Positions 1 to 6,383 of a DNA stretch of 27,454 nucleotides are shown here, piece after piece. The notes below the pieces were generated by a model. The model saw only the letters and a list, made by a program, of their open reading frames with translations, searched no databases and was not told the origin of the DNA. Source of the stretch: an uncultured Candidatus Saccharibacteria bacterium (GTDB lineage: Bacteria > Patescibacteriota > Saccharimonadia > Saccharimonadales > Saccharimonadaceae); the NCBI GenBank assembly GCA_947304075.1, contig CAMYZY010000002.1, positions 1 through 27,454 on the forward strand. The letters are read 5' to 3'. Each line of letters opens with the position of its first letter. Position 1 is the first letter of the stretch. Position numbers and translations under genes: made by a program.

Positions 1-55
1 GAGCAGCTCATTCGTAACGAGCAGGTCACAGGTTCGAACCCTGCCATCGGCTCCA
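1..55 (+). tRNA. tRNA-Thr(CGU), 5' end outside the window
   Basis: This is the 3' portion of a tRNA, beginning at the 3' half of the D-stem (GAGC). The anticodon arm has stem GCTCA/CGAGC with one A-C mismatch at its base and loop TTCGTAA, giving anticodon CGT after U33. The T-loop is the canonical TTCGAAC. The 3' acceptor strand CATCGGC is followed by discriminator T and an encoded CCA. About 21 nt of the 5' end are missing, so acceptor pairing cannot be checked. A terminator follows directly. Confidence 0.88.
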
Positions 56-95
56 TGACTATGTGCTTTATTTCGCATCATAGTCAATTTTTTTC
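56..95 (+). terminator. Rho-independent terminator after tRNA-Thr
   Basis: TGACTATG (56-63) pairs with CATAGTCA (79-86). The stem can be extended by TGC/GCA around a bulge, and a run of seven T follows (88-94). It starts right after the tRNA CCA, which fits a terminator for the tRNA transcript. Confidence 0.8.
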
Positions 96-147
96 GCAAA
101 ATGGTCGTCTTCTTCTTTGAAGTTTTGTATCCCTACGTTTAAACATG

Positions 148-156
148 TGCTATAAT
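148..156 (+). promoter_or_regulatory. Extended -10 promoter of the envelope operon
   Basis: TG-C-TATAAT is a perfect extended -10. Transcription should start near 162-163, just before the AGGAG ribosome-binding site at 164-168. The leader is therefore only about 12 nt. Confidence 0.75.
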
Positions 157-174
157 AAAAAAAAGGAGTTTTTT

Positions 175-783
175 ATGTCTAAGGTGGAAATTATTAAGCG
201 TCCGCTAGAGCAAGTTAGCGGAGATTTAAAGAAATCAGCTTGGTCTGCAATTATAGAATCGTTAGCTCTACTAATATTAGGCATACTCTTTATCGTTTTG
301 CAAGAGACAATGATCCAAGTATTAGCCTATATCGTTGGCGCTTTCTTTATCGTAAAAGGCGGATTTCAAATCATTAATTATTTCATGGTCAAAGGTCAAA
401 ACGATTTTTTGAATAACGGGCTACTTTCCGGCGTAGTATCAGTTCTAATTGGTATTGCCGCACTAGTTATAGGCGATGACATTGCTACTATTTTCCGTGT
501 AGTTATCGGAATTATTATCATCTACGAATCATTAGTTCGTATTAATACTACAACGAAGCTCGCAGCGGCCAAAGTCAGTGTTTGGAAATACATATTAATC
601 GTCGCACTTGTGATGCTGGTACTAGGCGTCTTTGTCACCTTTAACGAAGGCGCAGTCATTATACTAATTGGTTGGATGATGGTTTTGACAGGCTTAGTTG
701 GTATCATCGGTGATGTAATGTTCATCCAGCATGTGAATCAAATAGCGGATACTTTGACTGGAAAAGATAATGAAGACCATTAA
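175..783 (+). CDS. DUF308/HdeD-like six-TM membrane protein
   Basis: Integral membrane protein of 202 residues. A short charged N-terminus is followed by about six hydrophobic segments in three hairpin-like pairs, the pattern of the DUF308 (HdeD) family; HdeD is an acid-stress protein in E. coli, but most family members have no known role. The start at 175 is chosen because AGGAG lies 6 nt upstream. The in-frame ATG at 145 overlaps the promoter region and has no ribosome-binding site. It is first in a three-gene operon; the next gene starts inside its last 14 bases. Function is unknown, and the link to the downstream glycosyltransferase suggests envelope biology. Confidence 0.7.
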   Translation: MSKVEIIKRPLEQVSGDLKKSAWSAIIESLALLILGILFIVLQETMIQVLAYIVGAFFIVKGGFQIINYFMVKGQNDFLNNGLLSGVVSVLIGIAALVIGDDIATIFRVVIGIIIIYESLVRINTTTKLAAAKVSVWKYILIVALVMLVLGVFVTFNEGAVIILIGWMMVLTGLVGIIGDVMFIQHVNQIADTLTGKDNEDH

Positions 784-1132
784 AGAAGATTTTATAAAGT
801 TATACCAAAGCGAAAGGGGAATTATTGTTTTGATGATTTTCAACCTTCTCTTATCTATTACTTTATTTATCTTCACTATTATTCAATTAAACCCTAACGC
901 ATCTGTGGTCAAAGTCGGCTACGGCGATATAGGCGGTTACCGCGACGGCAATTGGACTGGCATGTTTGCTTTTCCATTGCTCGCCATCATCTTTGGGATT
1001 TTTCACAATTTACTTGCTACGCGGATTTTTCGTAAGCGTGGCGGTGGGATGGCAAAGTTTTTCTTGCTCACCACGACTATGCTGATTTTGGGTTCATTTT
1101 TGGTCCTAATTCGTCTTCTCGGAGAAGGCTAA
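770..1132 (+). CDS. Small membrane protein of the glycosyltransferase operon
   Basis: Protein of 120 residues with three predicted membrane helices (roughly residues 18-40, 66-85 and 97-116). The extra-membrane loop between the first two is rich in glycine, with GYGDIGGYRDGN, and a basic RKRGGG linker precedes the last helix. It overlaps the upstream gene by 14 nt and shares an ATAATG-type junction (1 nt overlap) with the glycosyltransferase downstream, so the three are probably translationally coupled. I do not recognise the family. An accessory or subunit role for the glycosyltransferase is inferred only from coupling. Confidence 0.65.
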   Translation: MKTIKEDFIKLYQSERGIIVLMIFNLLLSITLFIFTIIQLNPNASVVKVGYGDIGGYRDGNWTGMFAFPLLAIIFGIFHNLLATRIFRKRGGGMAKFFLLTTTMLILGSFLVLIRLLGEG

Positions 1133-2757
1133 TGCGTAAAAATCTGGAAATACCTACCGGTAAACGCAAACCTCTTTACCGATTTTTAGAAATCCTGCCT
1201 GGGCTAATTTCGTATGGCGCCATCATTCTTTTATTTCTCCTGTCCTGGCTAGATCCAGTTTTAGGGGCTGTCTATTTATTTATTCTCATTGCGACAACTT
1301 TGGTCAAAGCTATAGCTGTGGCCTATCGCACTGTCCAAGGCTATGAAGTCATTAAACGCGCTGGGCGTGTCGATTGGCGCAAACGTTTAGAAGATTTAGA
1401 GCACCCCCACGAAGCTTACGAACGCCTGCATGATGACAATAATAAGAGTTATCATTTTGATGAACATATTGAAAATCTCAAACTCATGGCGGCCATGGAA
1501 AAGGACTACCCAAAGGTATCCCAGGTTTATCACGCAGTAATCATGACGGCCTACAATGAAGGCGAAGATGTGCTTGGCCCATCAATTGACGCTGTCAAAG
1601 ATACTACCTTTCCCAACAATCGCATTGTTTTTGCTCTCGCCTATGAAGAACGTGGCGGTGAAGAAATGGAAAAAACTGCAAACAACTTGGCCAAAAAATA
1701 TAAAGGCGTGTTTAAACATTTTATGTTAGTGAAGCACCCAGATAATCTGCCAGGAGAAATAGTTGGCAAGGGCCCGAATCTAACCTTTGCAGGTAAAGCC
1801 GTGGCTGAATACATTAAGACTAGTAGCATACAGATCGAAAACGTCATCGTGACTTCGCTCGATAGCGACAATCACATGGCCCCTAAATATTTAGACTCAG
1901 TAGCTTATGAATTCATTACTCATCCAAATCGCCAACGCATGAGCTATCAACCAGTCTCGTTGTTTATGAATAATATTTGGGATGCTCCAGCTCCATCAAG
2001 AGTCATTGCTGTTTCAAACTCTTTTTTCAACGTCATTACTACTATGCGCCCACATGTTTTGCGAAATTTCGCTTCACACTCTCAGCCACTTCAAGCTCTA
2101 GAGGCCATGGATTTTTGGAGTAAACGCACAATTGTCGAAGACGGCCATCAATACTGGCGTAGTCTGTTCTTTTTCTCGGGTGACTACACCGTTTTACCAA
2201 TCCGCATCCCGATTTATCAAGATGCCGTTATCGACGAAACTTTTTGGAAAACCATTAAAGCCCAATTTGTTCAGGTCCGCAGGTGGTATTATGGCGCCAG
2301 TGACGTTGCCTATGTCGGTTCAAGATTGTTTGTAAAAAGGGAAGACCGCATCATGCCGTTTTGGAAACTCTTCCCAAAGTTTTGGCGATTATTAGACGGT
2401 CATATCACTCTAGCGATTTTAGCTCCGATTGTTGCTTTTGGTGGCTGGGTCCCCATGATTATGAACATTTCGGCTCATTCCATGGTCGCATATAATCTTC
2501 CAAACATCGTGAGTATAGTCGAGACCTTTGCTTCAATCGGTTTAATCGTCTCGGTTTTAGTTTCTTTCAAAATGTTACCCAAGCGTCCAGCCAAGTATCG
2601 CAAGGGCAAAAACATTTTTATGCTTTTACAATGGCTCCTTATGCCAATTACCTCTATTTTGTATCAATCATTGGCTGCTTTTTACGCTCAGACTCGTTTA
2701 ATGCTCGGGCTTTATATGGAGAAATTTGATGTCACTAAGAAAGTTGTAAAAAAATAA
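1132..2757 (+). CDS. Processive family 2 membrane glycosyltransferase
   Basis: A 541-residue inner-membrane GT2 enzyme. Two N-terminal helices (about 22-58) precede a cytoplasmic GT-A domain with the nucleotide-binding start TAYNEG (about 138), a DxD-type metal/sugar-nucleotide site in SLDSDNH (about 242) and the processivity-associated QxxRW motif as QVRRWYYG (about 380). At least four C-terminal helices (about 425-530) follow. This arrangement is that of cellulose/hyaluronan/poly-GlcNAc synthase-like enzymes, so the product is probably an exported surface polysaccharide or lipid-linked glycan. The sugar cannot be told from sequence. It is third in the operon, with ATG overlapping the upstream TAA by one base. 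Confidence 0.82.
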   Translation: MRKNLEIPTGKRKPLYRFLEILPGLISYGAIILLFLLSWLDPVLGAVYLFILIATTLVKAIAVAYRTVQGYEVIKRAGRVDWRKRLEDLEHPHEAYERLHDDNNKSYHFDEHIENLKLMAAMEKDYPKVSQVYHAVIMTAYNEGEDVLGPSIDAVKDTTFPNNRIVFALAYEERGGEEMEKTANNLAKKYKGVFKHFMLVKHPDNLPGEIVGKGPNLTFAGKAVAEYIKTSSIQIENVIVTSLDSDNHMAPKYLDSVAYEFITHPNRQRMSYQPVSLFMNNIWDAPAPSRVIAVSNSFFNVITTMRPHVLRNFASHSQPLQALEAMDFWSKRTIVEDGHQYWRSLFFFSGDYTVLPIRIPIYQDAVIDETFWKTIKAQFVQVRRWYYGASDVAYVGSRLFVKREDRIMPFWKLFPKFWRLLDGHITLAILAPIVAFGGWVPMIMNISAHSMVAYNLPNIVSIVETFASIGLIVSVLVSFKMLPKRPAKYRKGKNIFMLLQWLLMPITSILYQSLAAFYAQTRLMLGLYMEKFDVTKKVVKK

Positions 2758-2765
2758 ATACACTA

Positions 2766-2774
2766 TGCTATAAT
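2766..2774 (+). promoter_or_regulatory. Extended -10 promoter of the TetR-like gene
   Basis: TG-C-TATAAT ends 7 nt before the GTG start at 2782. The expected transcription start falls on or one base before the start codon, so the mRNA should be leaderless. Confidence 0.75.
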
Positions 2775-2781
2775 TCTTTCA

Positions 2782-3342
2782 GTGAAAAATAAAATTACAG
2801 ATAAAAAACTTGCAAACAAAAGATTCATAAGAACCGAAAACTCCATTATCGTAGCTTTTTTATTAGCCAAGGGCAGAATCAGCGTCAGCACTATCGTTAA
2901 AAATGTGGGGATATCTCGCCCAACTTTTTATCGGCATCACGATACCTTAAATGAAATCGCACCAGACTATGAAGACTATATTATTAAAAAATTTAGTCAA
3001 TTAATAAAGCCTATACTTCGCCGTAAAAACAAAGATTTAAAAATGATTTATCAAAAAATTTTGGTCTTTCTTTATTACAACAAAAGGATTATTAATTTTA
3101 TTTATCAATATGGTGACAATAGAATAATTGAAAAAATGATTATTCAACTAAGACCATACATAATTTCAAATTATCGACTTAGTGATGAAAATTTGTTCAA
3201 TATATACAATAAAGAAGTTACGGCGATTATTGAAAGATGGATTCAAGATGAATATGATATTTTTTCCATCACGCGTACGGTCGAAAATGTCAGTAACATC
3301 ACCAAAACAGCATATTCAAGGCTAGCGCCAATTATAAGGTAA
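2782..3342 (+). CDS. TetR/AcrR-like transcriptional regulator
   Basis: A 186-residue protein with a TetR-like N-terminal helix-turn-helix: the segment around residues 20-60 contains VSTIVKNVGISRPTFYRHH, where the recognition helix ends in the family-typical S-x-x-T-F-Y-x-H/Y pattern. The C-terminal 120 residues are helical and divergent, as expected of a ligand-binding domain. The GTG start has no Shine-Dalgarno site but sits 7 nt after a perfect extended -10, which indicates a leaderless mRNA. The region is more A+T-rich than its neighbours. Ligand and targets are unknown; self-regulation or control of the adjacent envelope operon is plausible. Confidence 0.75.
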   Translation: MKNKITDKKLANKRFIRTENSIIVAFLLAKGRISVSTIVKNVGISRPTFYRHHDTLNEIAPDYEDYIIKKFSQLIKPILRRKNKDLKMIYQKILVFLYYNKRIINFIYQYGDNRIIEKMIIQLRPYIISNYRLSDENLFNIYNKEVTAIIERWIQDEYDIFSITRTVENVSNITKTAYSRLAPIIR

Positions 3343-3375
3343 TAGGGAATCAAACTAGCTATTGTCTATATAATA

Positions 3376-3384
3376 TGATATAAT
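3376..3384 (+). promoter_or_regulatory. Extended -10 promoter of tRNA-Val
   Basis: TG-A-TATAAT; predicted start near 3391, about 4 nt before the mature tRNA 5' end. Confidence 0.78.
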
Positions 3385-3394
3385 TAATCGAAGC

Positions 3395-3471
3395 GGGTGA
3401 TTAGCTCAGTTGGCTAGAGCGTCTCGTTTACACCGAGAAGGTCGGGGGTTCGAGCCCCTCATCACCCACCA
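3395..3471 (+). tRNA. tRNA-Val(UAC)
   Basis: Complete cloverleaf of 77 nt. The acceptor GGGTGAT/ATCACCC is perfect and CCA is encoded. The D-stem is GCTC/GAGC, the anticodon stem TCTCG/CGAGA with loop TTTACAC (anticodon TAC), and the T-arm GGGGG/CCCTC with loop TTCGAGC. The gene has its own promoter and terminator, so it is a single-gene unit. Confidence 0.95.
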
Positions 3472-3481
3472 GGTATTAAAG

Positions 3482-3508
3482 AAAGACCCGTAGGGTCTTT
3501 ATTTAATA
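3482..3508 (+). terminator. Terminator after tRNA-Val
   Basis: AAAGACCC (3482-3489), loop GTA, GGGTCTTT (3493-3500): an 8-bp perfect stem followed by the A/T-rich ATTTAAT. The stem ends in TTT but the following T-tract is interrupted. Confidence 0.7.
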
Positions 3509-3567
3509 TCTGAAGGATAAAAAGAAGCCCCAGGGGACTTATTTTTAATTGTGGTTTCGTTGCTCCA

Positions 3568-3576
3568 TGGTAGAAT
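3568..3576 (+). promoter_or_regulatory. Extended -10 promoter of a small ORF
   Basis: TG-G-TAGAAT; predicted start near 3583. It lies 34 nt before an ATG that carries a strong AAAGGAG site, so the short reading frame at 3610 is very likely transcribed and translated. Confidence 0.6.
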
Positions 3577-3609
3577 TAAACTAGCATTAGTTTTTTGAAA
3601 GGAGCTAAC

Positions 3610-3741
3610 ATGCCAGCAGCAGAAGAAATCCAAATTCCAAAAGACACACCAGCCCCAGAAGGGGACCAAACACCAGAACAAAAAACACCAGAACGGTGGC
3701 ATTGTAGCGCTCCTGATCATGCAGTTTACTGGCACGATTGA
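3610..3741 (+). CDS. Small Pro/Glu/Gln-rich protein, possibly frameshifted
   Basis: A 43-codon reading frame with its own extended -10 promoter and a strong ribosome-binding site (AAAGGAG at 3598-3604, 5 nt spacing). Residues 1-28 are hydrophilic and rich in Pro, Glu and Gln. The last 15 residues in this frame (with two Trp, three His and one Cys) look unnatural. In the +1 frame the sequence from 3695 reads as a Gly-Gly-Ile-Val-Ala-Leu-Leu hydrophobic segment and runs to a TAG at 3776-3778. Removing one A from the A6 run (3680-3685) would join the two into a roughly 55-residue protein with a C-terminal hydrophobic helix. So this is either a 43-aa protein, a sequencing or assembly indel, a recently broken gene, or a slippage product. 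Family not recognised. Confidence 0.5.
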   Translation: MPAAEEIQIPKDTPAPEGDQTPEQKTPERWHCSAPDHAVYWHD

Positions 3742-3810
3742 GCTCCAAAACCTGTTTAGCGGTGGATATCATTTCTAGTAAGCATTTGTCGTTAAGATAT
3801 ACTTTTTCAT

Positions 3811-3865
3811 GAGTTATGCAACATTTGTTGCATAACTCTTAAAAATCTTCTCTGTAAGAGTTTTG
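3811..3865 (+). repeat. Two overlapping, mutually exclusive hairpins
   Basis: Hairpin A is the inverted repeat GAGTTATGCAACA / TGTTGCATAACTC (3811-3838, up to 13 bp in DNA). Hairpin B pairs AACTCTTA (3834-3841) with TAAGAGTT (3855-3862) and is followed by TTGTTT, which resembles a weak terminator. The two share bases 3834-3838, so an RNA can form only one. The arrangement ends the small-ORF transcript just before the next promoter. Hairpin A alone could also be a protein-binding palindrome. Confidence 0.5.
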
Positions 3866-3869
3866 TTTA

Positions 3870-3878
3870 TGGTAGAAT
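3870..3878 (+). promoter_or_regulatory. Extended -10 promoter of the MurI-like gene
   Basis: TG-G-TAGAAT; predicted start near 3885, leaving a roughly 25-nt leader that carries the GGAGGAG site and a two-codon ORF. Confidence 0.65.
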
Positions 3879-3901
3879 TTTCGCAAGCGGAGGAGAAAGG
3901 A

Positions 3902-3910
3902 ATGTTTTAA
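3902..3910 (+). promoter_or_regulatory. Two-codon upstream ORF (Met-Phe-stop) overlapping the next start
   Basis: ATG TTT TAA at 3902-3910 has the better-placed ribosome-binding site (GGAGGAG 3889-3895, 6 nt spacing). Its stop codon overlaps the ATG at 3910 by one base. Ribosomes starting here would terminate on the start codon of the main gene and could reinitiate. The main ATG also has a weaker AAAGGA site (3896-3901) at 8 nt, so direct initiation is possible too. Confidence 0.4.
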
Positions 3911-4587
3911 TGTTAAAAATAATAGTGTTTGATAGTGGGTATGGTGGAGAGAATTTCGCAGATTATTTAGAAAATGAAATACCTATTGCAGACATCATTC
4001 GTGTGATTGATTGGCGGAATGCTTCCGAAATCCAATCAAGCGCCAAAGAAGCTAGAAGATGTGCCGAAAAGGCTTTGTGTTCATATATTGGAAAAGTTGA
4101 TCTAATTATTTTTGCCAATTATTTACTCACTGTCACTAGCCTAAACTATTTTAGACACAAATACCCAAACCAACCCTTCATTGGTCTAGAACTTGAATGC
4201 CCTTGTTCATTCGTCAAAAAAGATGCTTTGATACTCACAACTAAAGCAATCACAAAAACGGTAAAATACCACAGCTTTGTTTATAAGCTAAAACCACATT
4301 TTCGTTTAAGGACTCTTACTCTCGAATCCTGGCCAAACAAGATTGACGACGGGGAATTAGAATTAAGCGAAATCAAAGATTGTTTTTATAGATACGTTTT
4401 AGACGGCGACTTCAAACCCTCTAAAATAATCATTGCTTGTTCACAGTTTAATGATATTCTGCCAGAAATAAAAAAAGTATTAGGTGGCAATATTGAAATC
4501 TGTAATGGGATACGTGAAGTAACCACTAATATGTATAAAACTCTCAGATTACGTGGCGGCGCTTGTAAGAGACCGAAGAACCCTTAA
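3910..4587 (+). CDS. MurI-like Asp/Glu racemase-family protein, catalytic residues missing
   Basis: A 225-residue protein that starts like glutamate racemase: VFDSGYGG (residues 6-13) matches the MurI FDSGxGG with the Asp-Ser pair retained. The first catalytic-cysteine motif (ACNTAS in MurI) aligns with FANYLLT near residue 69 and has no Cys. The second (GCTHY) aligns with ACSQF (176-180), keeping Cys177 but changing Thr-His to Ser-Gln. MurI uses two cysteines for its two-base racemisation, so normal racemase activity is doubtful; a one-base isomerase, a sugar- or amino-acid-binding role, or an inactive paralogue are all possible. It is monocistronic with its own promoter; thrS downstream has another. 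Confidence 0.7.
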   Translation: MLKIIVFDSGYGGENFADYLENEIPIADIIRVIDWRNASEIQSSAKEARRCAEKALCSYIGKVDLIIFANYLLTVTSLNYFRHKYPNQPFIGLELECPCSFVKKDALILTTKAITKTVKYHSFVYKLKPHFRLRTLTLESWPNKIDDGELELSEIKDCFYRYVLDGDFKPSKIIIACSQFNDILPEIKKVLGGNIEICNGIREVTTNMYKTLRLRGGACKRPKNP

Positions 4588-4602
4588 TTATTGTTCAATT
4601 TA

Positions 4603-4611
4603 TGGTATAAT
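4603..4611 (+). promoter_or_regulatory. Extended -10 promoter of thrS-miaA
   Basis: TG-G-TATAAT; predicted start near 4618, giving a leader of about 23 nt before thrS. No T-box-like structure is present in so short a leader. Confidence 0.72.
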
Positions 4612-4640
4612 AAAACAATACAATTAATGGGAAAAACAGT

Positions 4641-6383
4641 ATGGAAGAATTAGAAAAAATGAGACATACTTTGAGTCATGTTCTCGCCGCAGCAGTCAAA
4701 GAACTATACCCACACGCAAAATTTGGCATTGGTCCTGCCATTGACGACGGGTTTTATTATGATATTGACTTCGGTACAACAAAGATTTCTGATTCCGACT
4801 TGCCCAAAATCGAAAAGAAAATGCGTAGTATCATCGCTCGCAAATTACCAATGACTAAAAGGATGTCATCTAAATCCGAAGCCCTAGATTGGGCCCGCGA
4901 CCAAAAGCAAGATTACAAAATTGAGCTAATCGAAGAATTACCAGAAAAAGAAAAAATTTCCTTCTACGATATGGGCGATTTATTCACCGATCTCTGTAAA
5001 GGCCCACATGTTGATAATCTCTCGAAGGTTGGTCCATTCAAACTTGTTCGAGTTGCTGGCGCTTATTGGCGTGGTGACGAAAAACGCCCAATGCTAACTC
5101 GCATTTATGGCGTAGCCTTTGATACAGAAAAAGAACTTGATGCATATCTTAAACGCCAAGAAGAAGCCAAGAAACGTGATCACCGCAAACTTGGCAAAGA
5201 GTTAGATTTATTCTGTTTTTCAGATTTAGTCGGTGCAGGTTTGCCACTCTTTACGCCACGCGGAACTGAATTAAGAGAATTAATGGCCAATTATTCCTTA
5301 TCTCTTCGTGGAAAGGAAGGCTTCAAAAAGGTCTGGACTCCACATATCACCAAAACTGATCTCTACAAAACATCAGGTCATTATGCAAAATTTGGCGATG
5401 AGTTATTTATGGTCCATTCCCAGGTGAGCGGCGAAGATTTTGCTATGAAACCTATGAACTGTCCACACCATGCTCAGATATTTGCATCTCGTCCTCGTAC
5501 CTATCGCGATATGCCAGTTCGTTATATGGAAGCCACGACTGATTATCGTGATGAAAAAACCGGCGAACTTGGTGGTTTGTCACGTGTTCGTTCTTTGACT
5601 CAGGATGATTCACACGTCTTCTGTCGCAATGACCAAATCAAAGAAGAAGTTAAGAGACTAGTTGGTATAGTTAAAGAGCTTTACAGCACCGTGGGAATGC
5701 AAAATTTGCGCGCACGTTTGTCATACCGTTCAGATGAAGATAAATATTTAGGCGACAAAAAACTTTGGGATATGGCTCAAAAGCAAATCAAACAAGCCGC
5801 TATCGACAATGGTCTGGATTATTTTGAACAAGAAGGTGAAGCAGCTTTCTATGGCCCAAAGATTGATTTCATGGCCGAAGACGCCATTGGCCGCGAGCAT
5901 CAGCTTGCTACTATCCAATTAGACTTCGTCCAACCAGAACGTTTTGGGCTTGAATTTACCAACAGCAAGGGCGAAAAAGAACGCCCAGTCATGATTCACC
6001 ATGCTACACTTGGCTCTATTGAACGCTTCTTGTCGGTATTCATCGAGCATACTGGTGGTTGGTTCCCATTCTGGTGCGCCCCAGAACAAGTTCGTATCGT
6101 TACTGTTAATGACAAAGTCAATGATTATGTCGTTAAAATCACTAAAATCCTAGACGGCATCGTATTAGATAAACCACTTAAATACAATGAATTAAGATAC
6201 ACTGTTGATGATTCTGCCGACTCTTTGGGCAAAAAGATTCGTCGTGCCACCGAGATGAAGATTCCTGCTATCCTTGTAGTAGGTCCAAAAGACGTTGACG
6301 AAAAAGTCGTCTCTGTCCGTCTTCGCGATAAAGAAGAAAAGACTAAACTCACCAAACTCGCAGACTACTTGAAGGAACTCTAA
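4641..6383 (+). CDS. thrS: Threonyl-tRNA synthetase lacking the TGS domain
   Basis: Charges tRNA-Thr in the cytoplasm; class II synthetase. The protein (580 residues) begins directly at the editing domain: HTLSH (9-13) is the HxxxH motif, and the DLCKGPH segment (about 119) supplies the Cys and His of the editing site. The catalytic core shows MNCPHH (zinc Cys), the class II motif 2 segment around RYMEATTDYRDE, the zinc His in DDSHVFC and motif 3 in HATLGSIERF. The anticodon-binding domain follows from about residue 480. The roughly 60-residue N-terminal TGS domain of E. coli-type ThrRS is absent, and there is no room for it between promoter and start. The miaA GTG follows the stop with no gap. 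Confidence 0.95.
   Translation: MEELEKMRHTLSHVLAAAVKELYPHAKFGIGPAIDDGFYYDIDFGTTKISDSDLPKIEKKMRSIIARKLPMTKRMSSKSEALDWARDQKQDYKIELIEELPEKEKISFYDMGDLFTDLCKGPHVDNLSKVGPFKLVRVAGAYWRGDEKRPMLTRIYGVAFDTEKELDAYLKRQEEAKKRDHRKLGKELDLFCFSDLVGAGLPLFTPRGTELRELMANYSLSLRGKEGFKKVWTPHITKTDLYKTSGHYAKFGDELFMVHSQVSGEDFAMKPMNCPHHAQIFASRPRTYRDMPVRYMEATTDYRDEKTGELGGLSRVRSLTQDDSHVFCRNDQIKEEVKRLVGIVKELYSTVGMQNLRARLSYRSDEDKYLGDKKLWDMAQKQIKQAAIDNGLDYFEQEGEAAFYGPKIDFMAEDAIGREHQLATIQLDFVQPERFGLEFTNSKGEKERPVMIHHATLGSIERFLSVFIEHTGGWFPFWCAPEQVRIVTVNDKVNDYVVKITKILDGIVLDKPLKYNELRYTVDDSADSLGKKIRRATEMKIPAILVVGPKDVDEKVVSVRLRDKEEKTKLTKLADYLKEL

Noticed and set aside
145..174. Upstream in-frame ATG for the DUF308-like gene
   Set aside because: It lies in the promoter region and before the predicted transcription start; the ATG at 175 has AGGAG at proper spacing.
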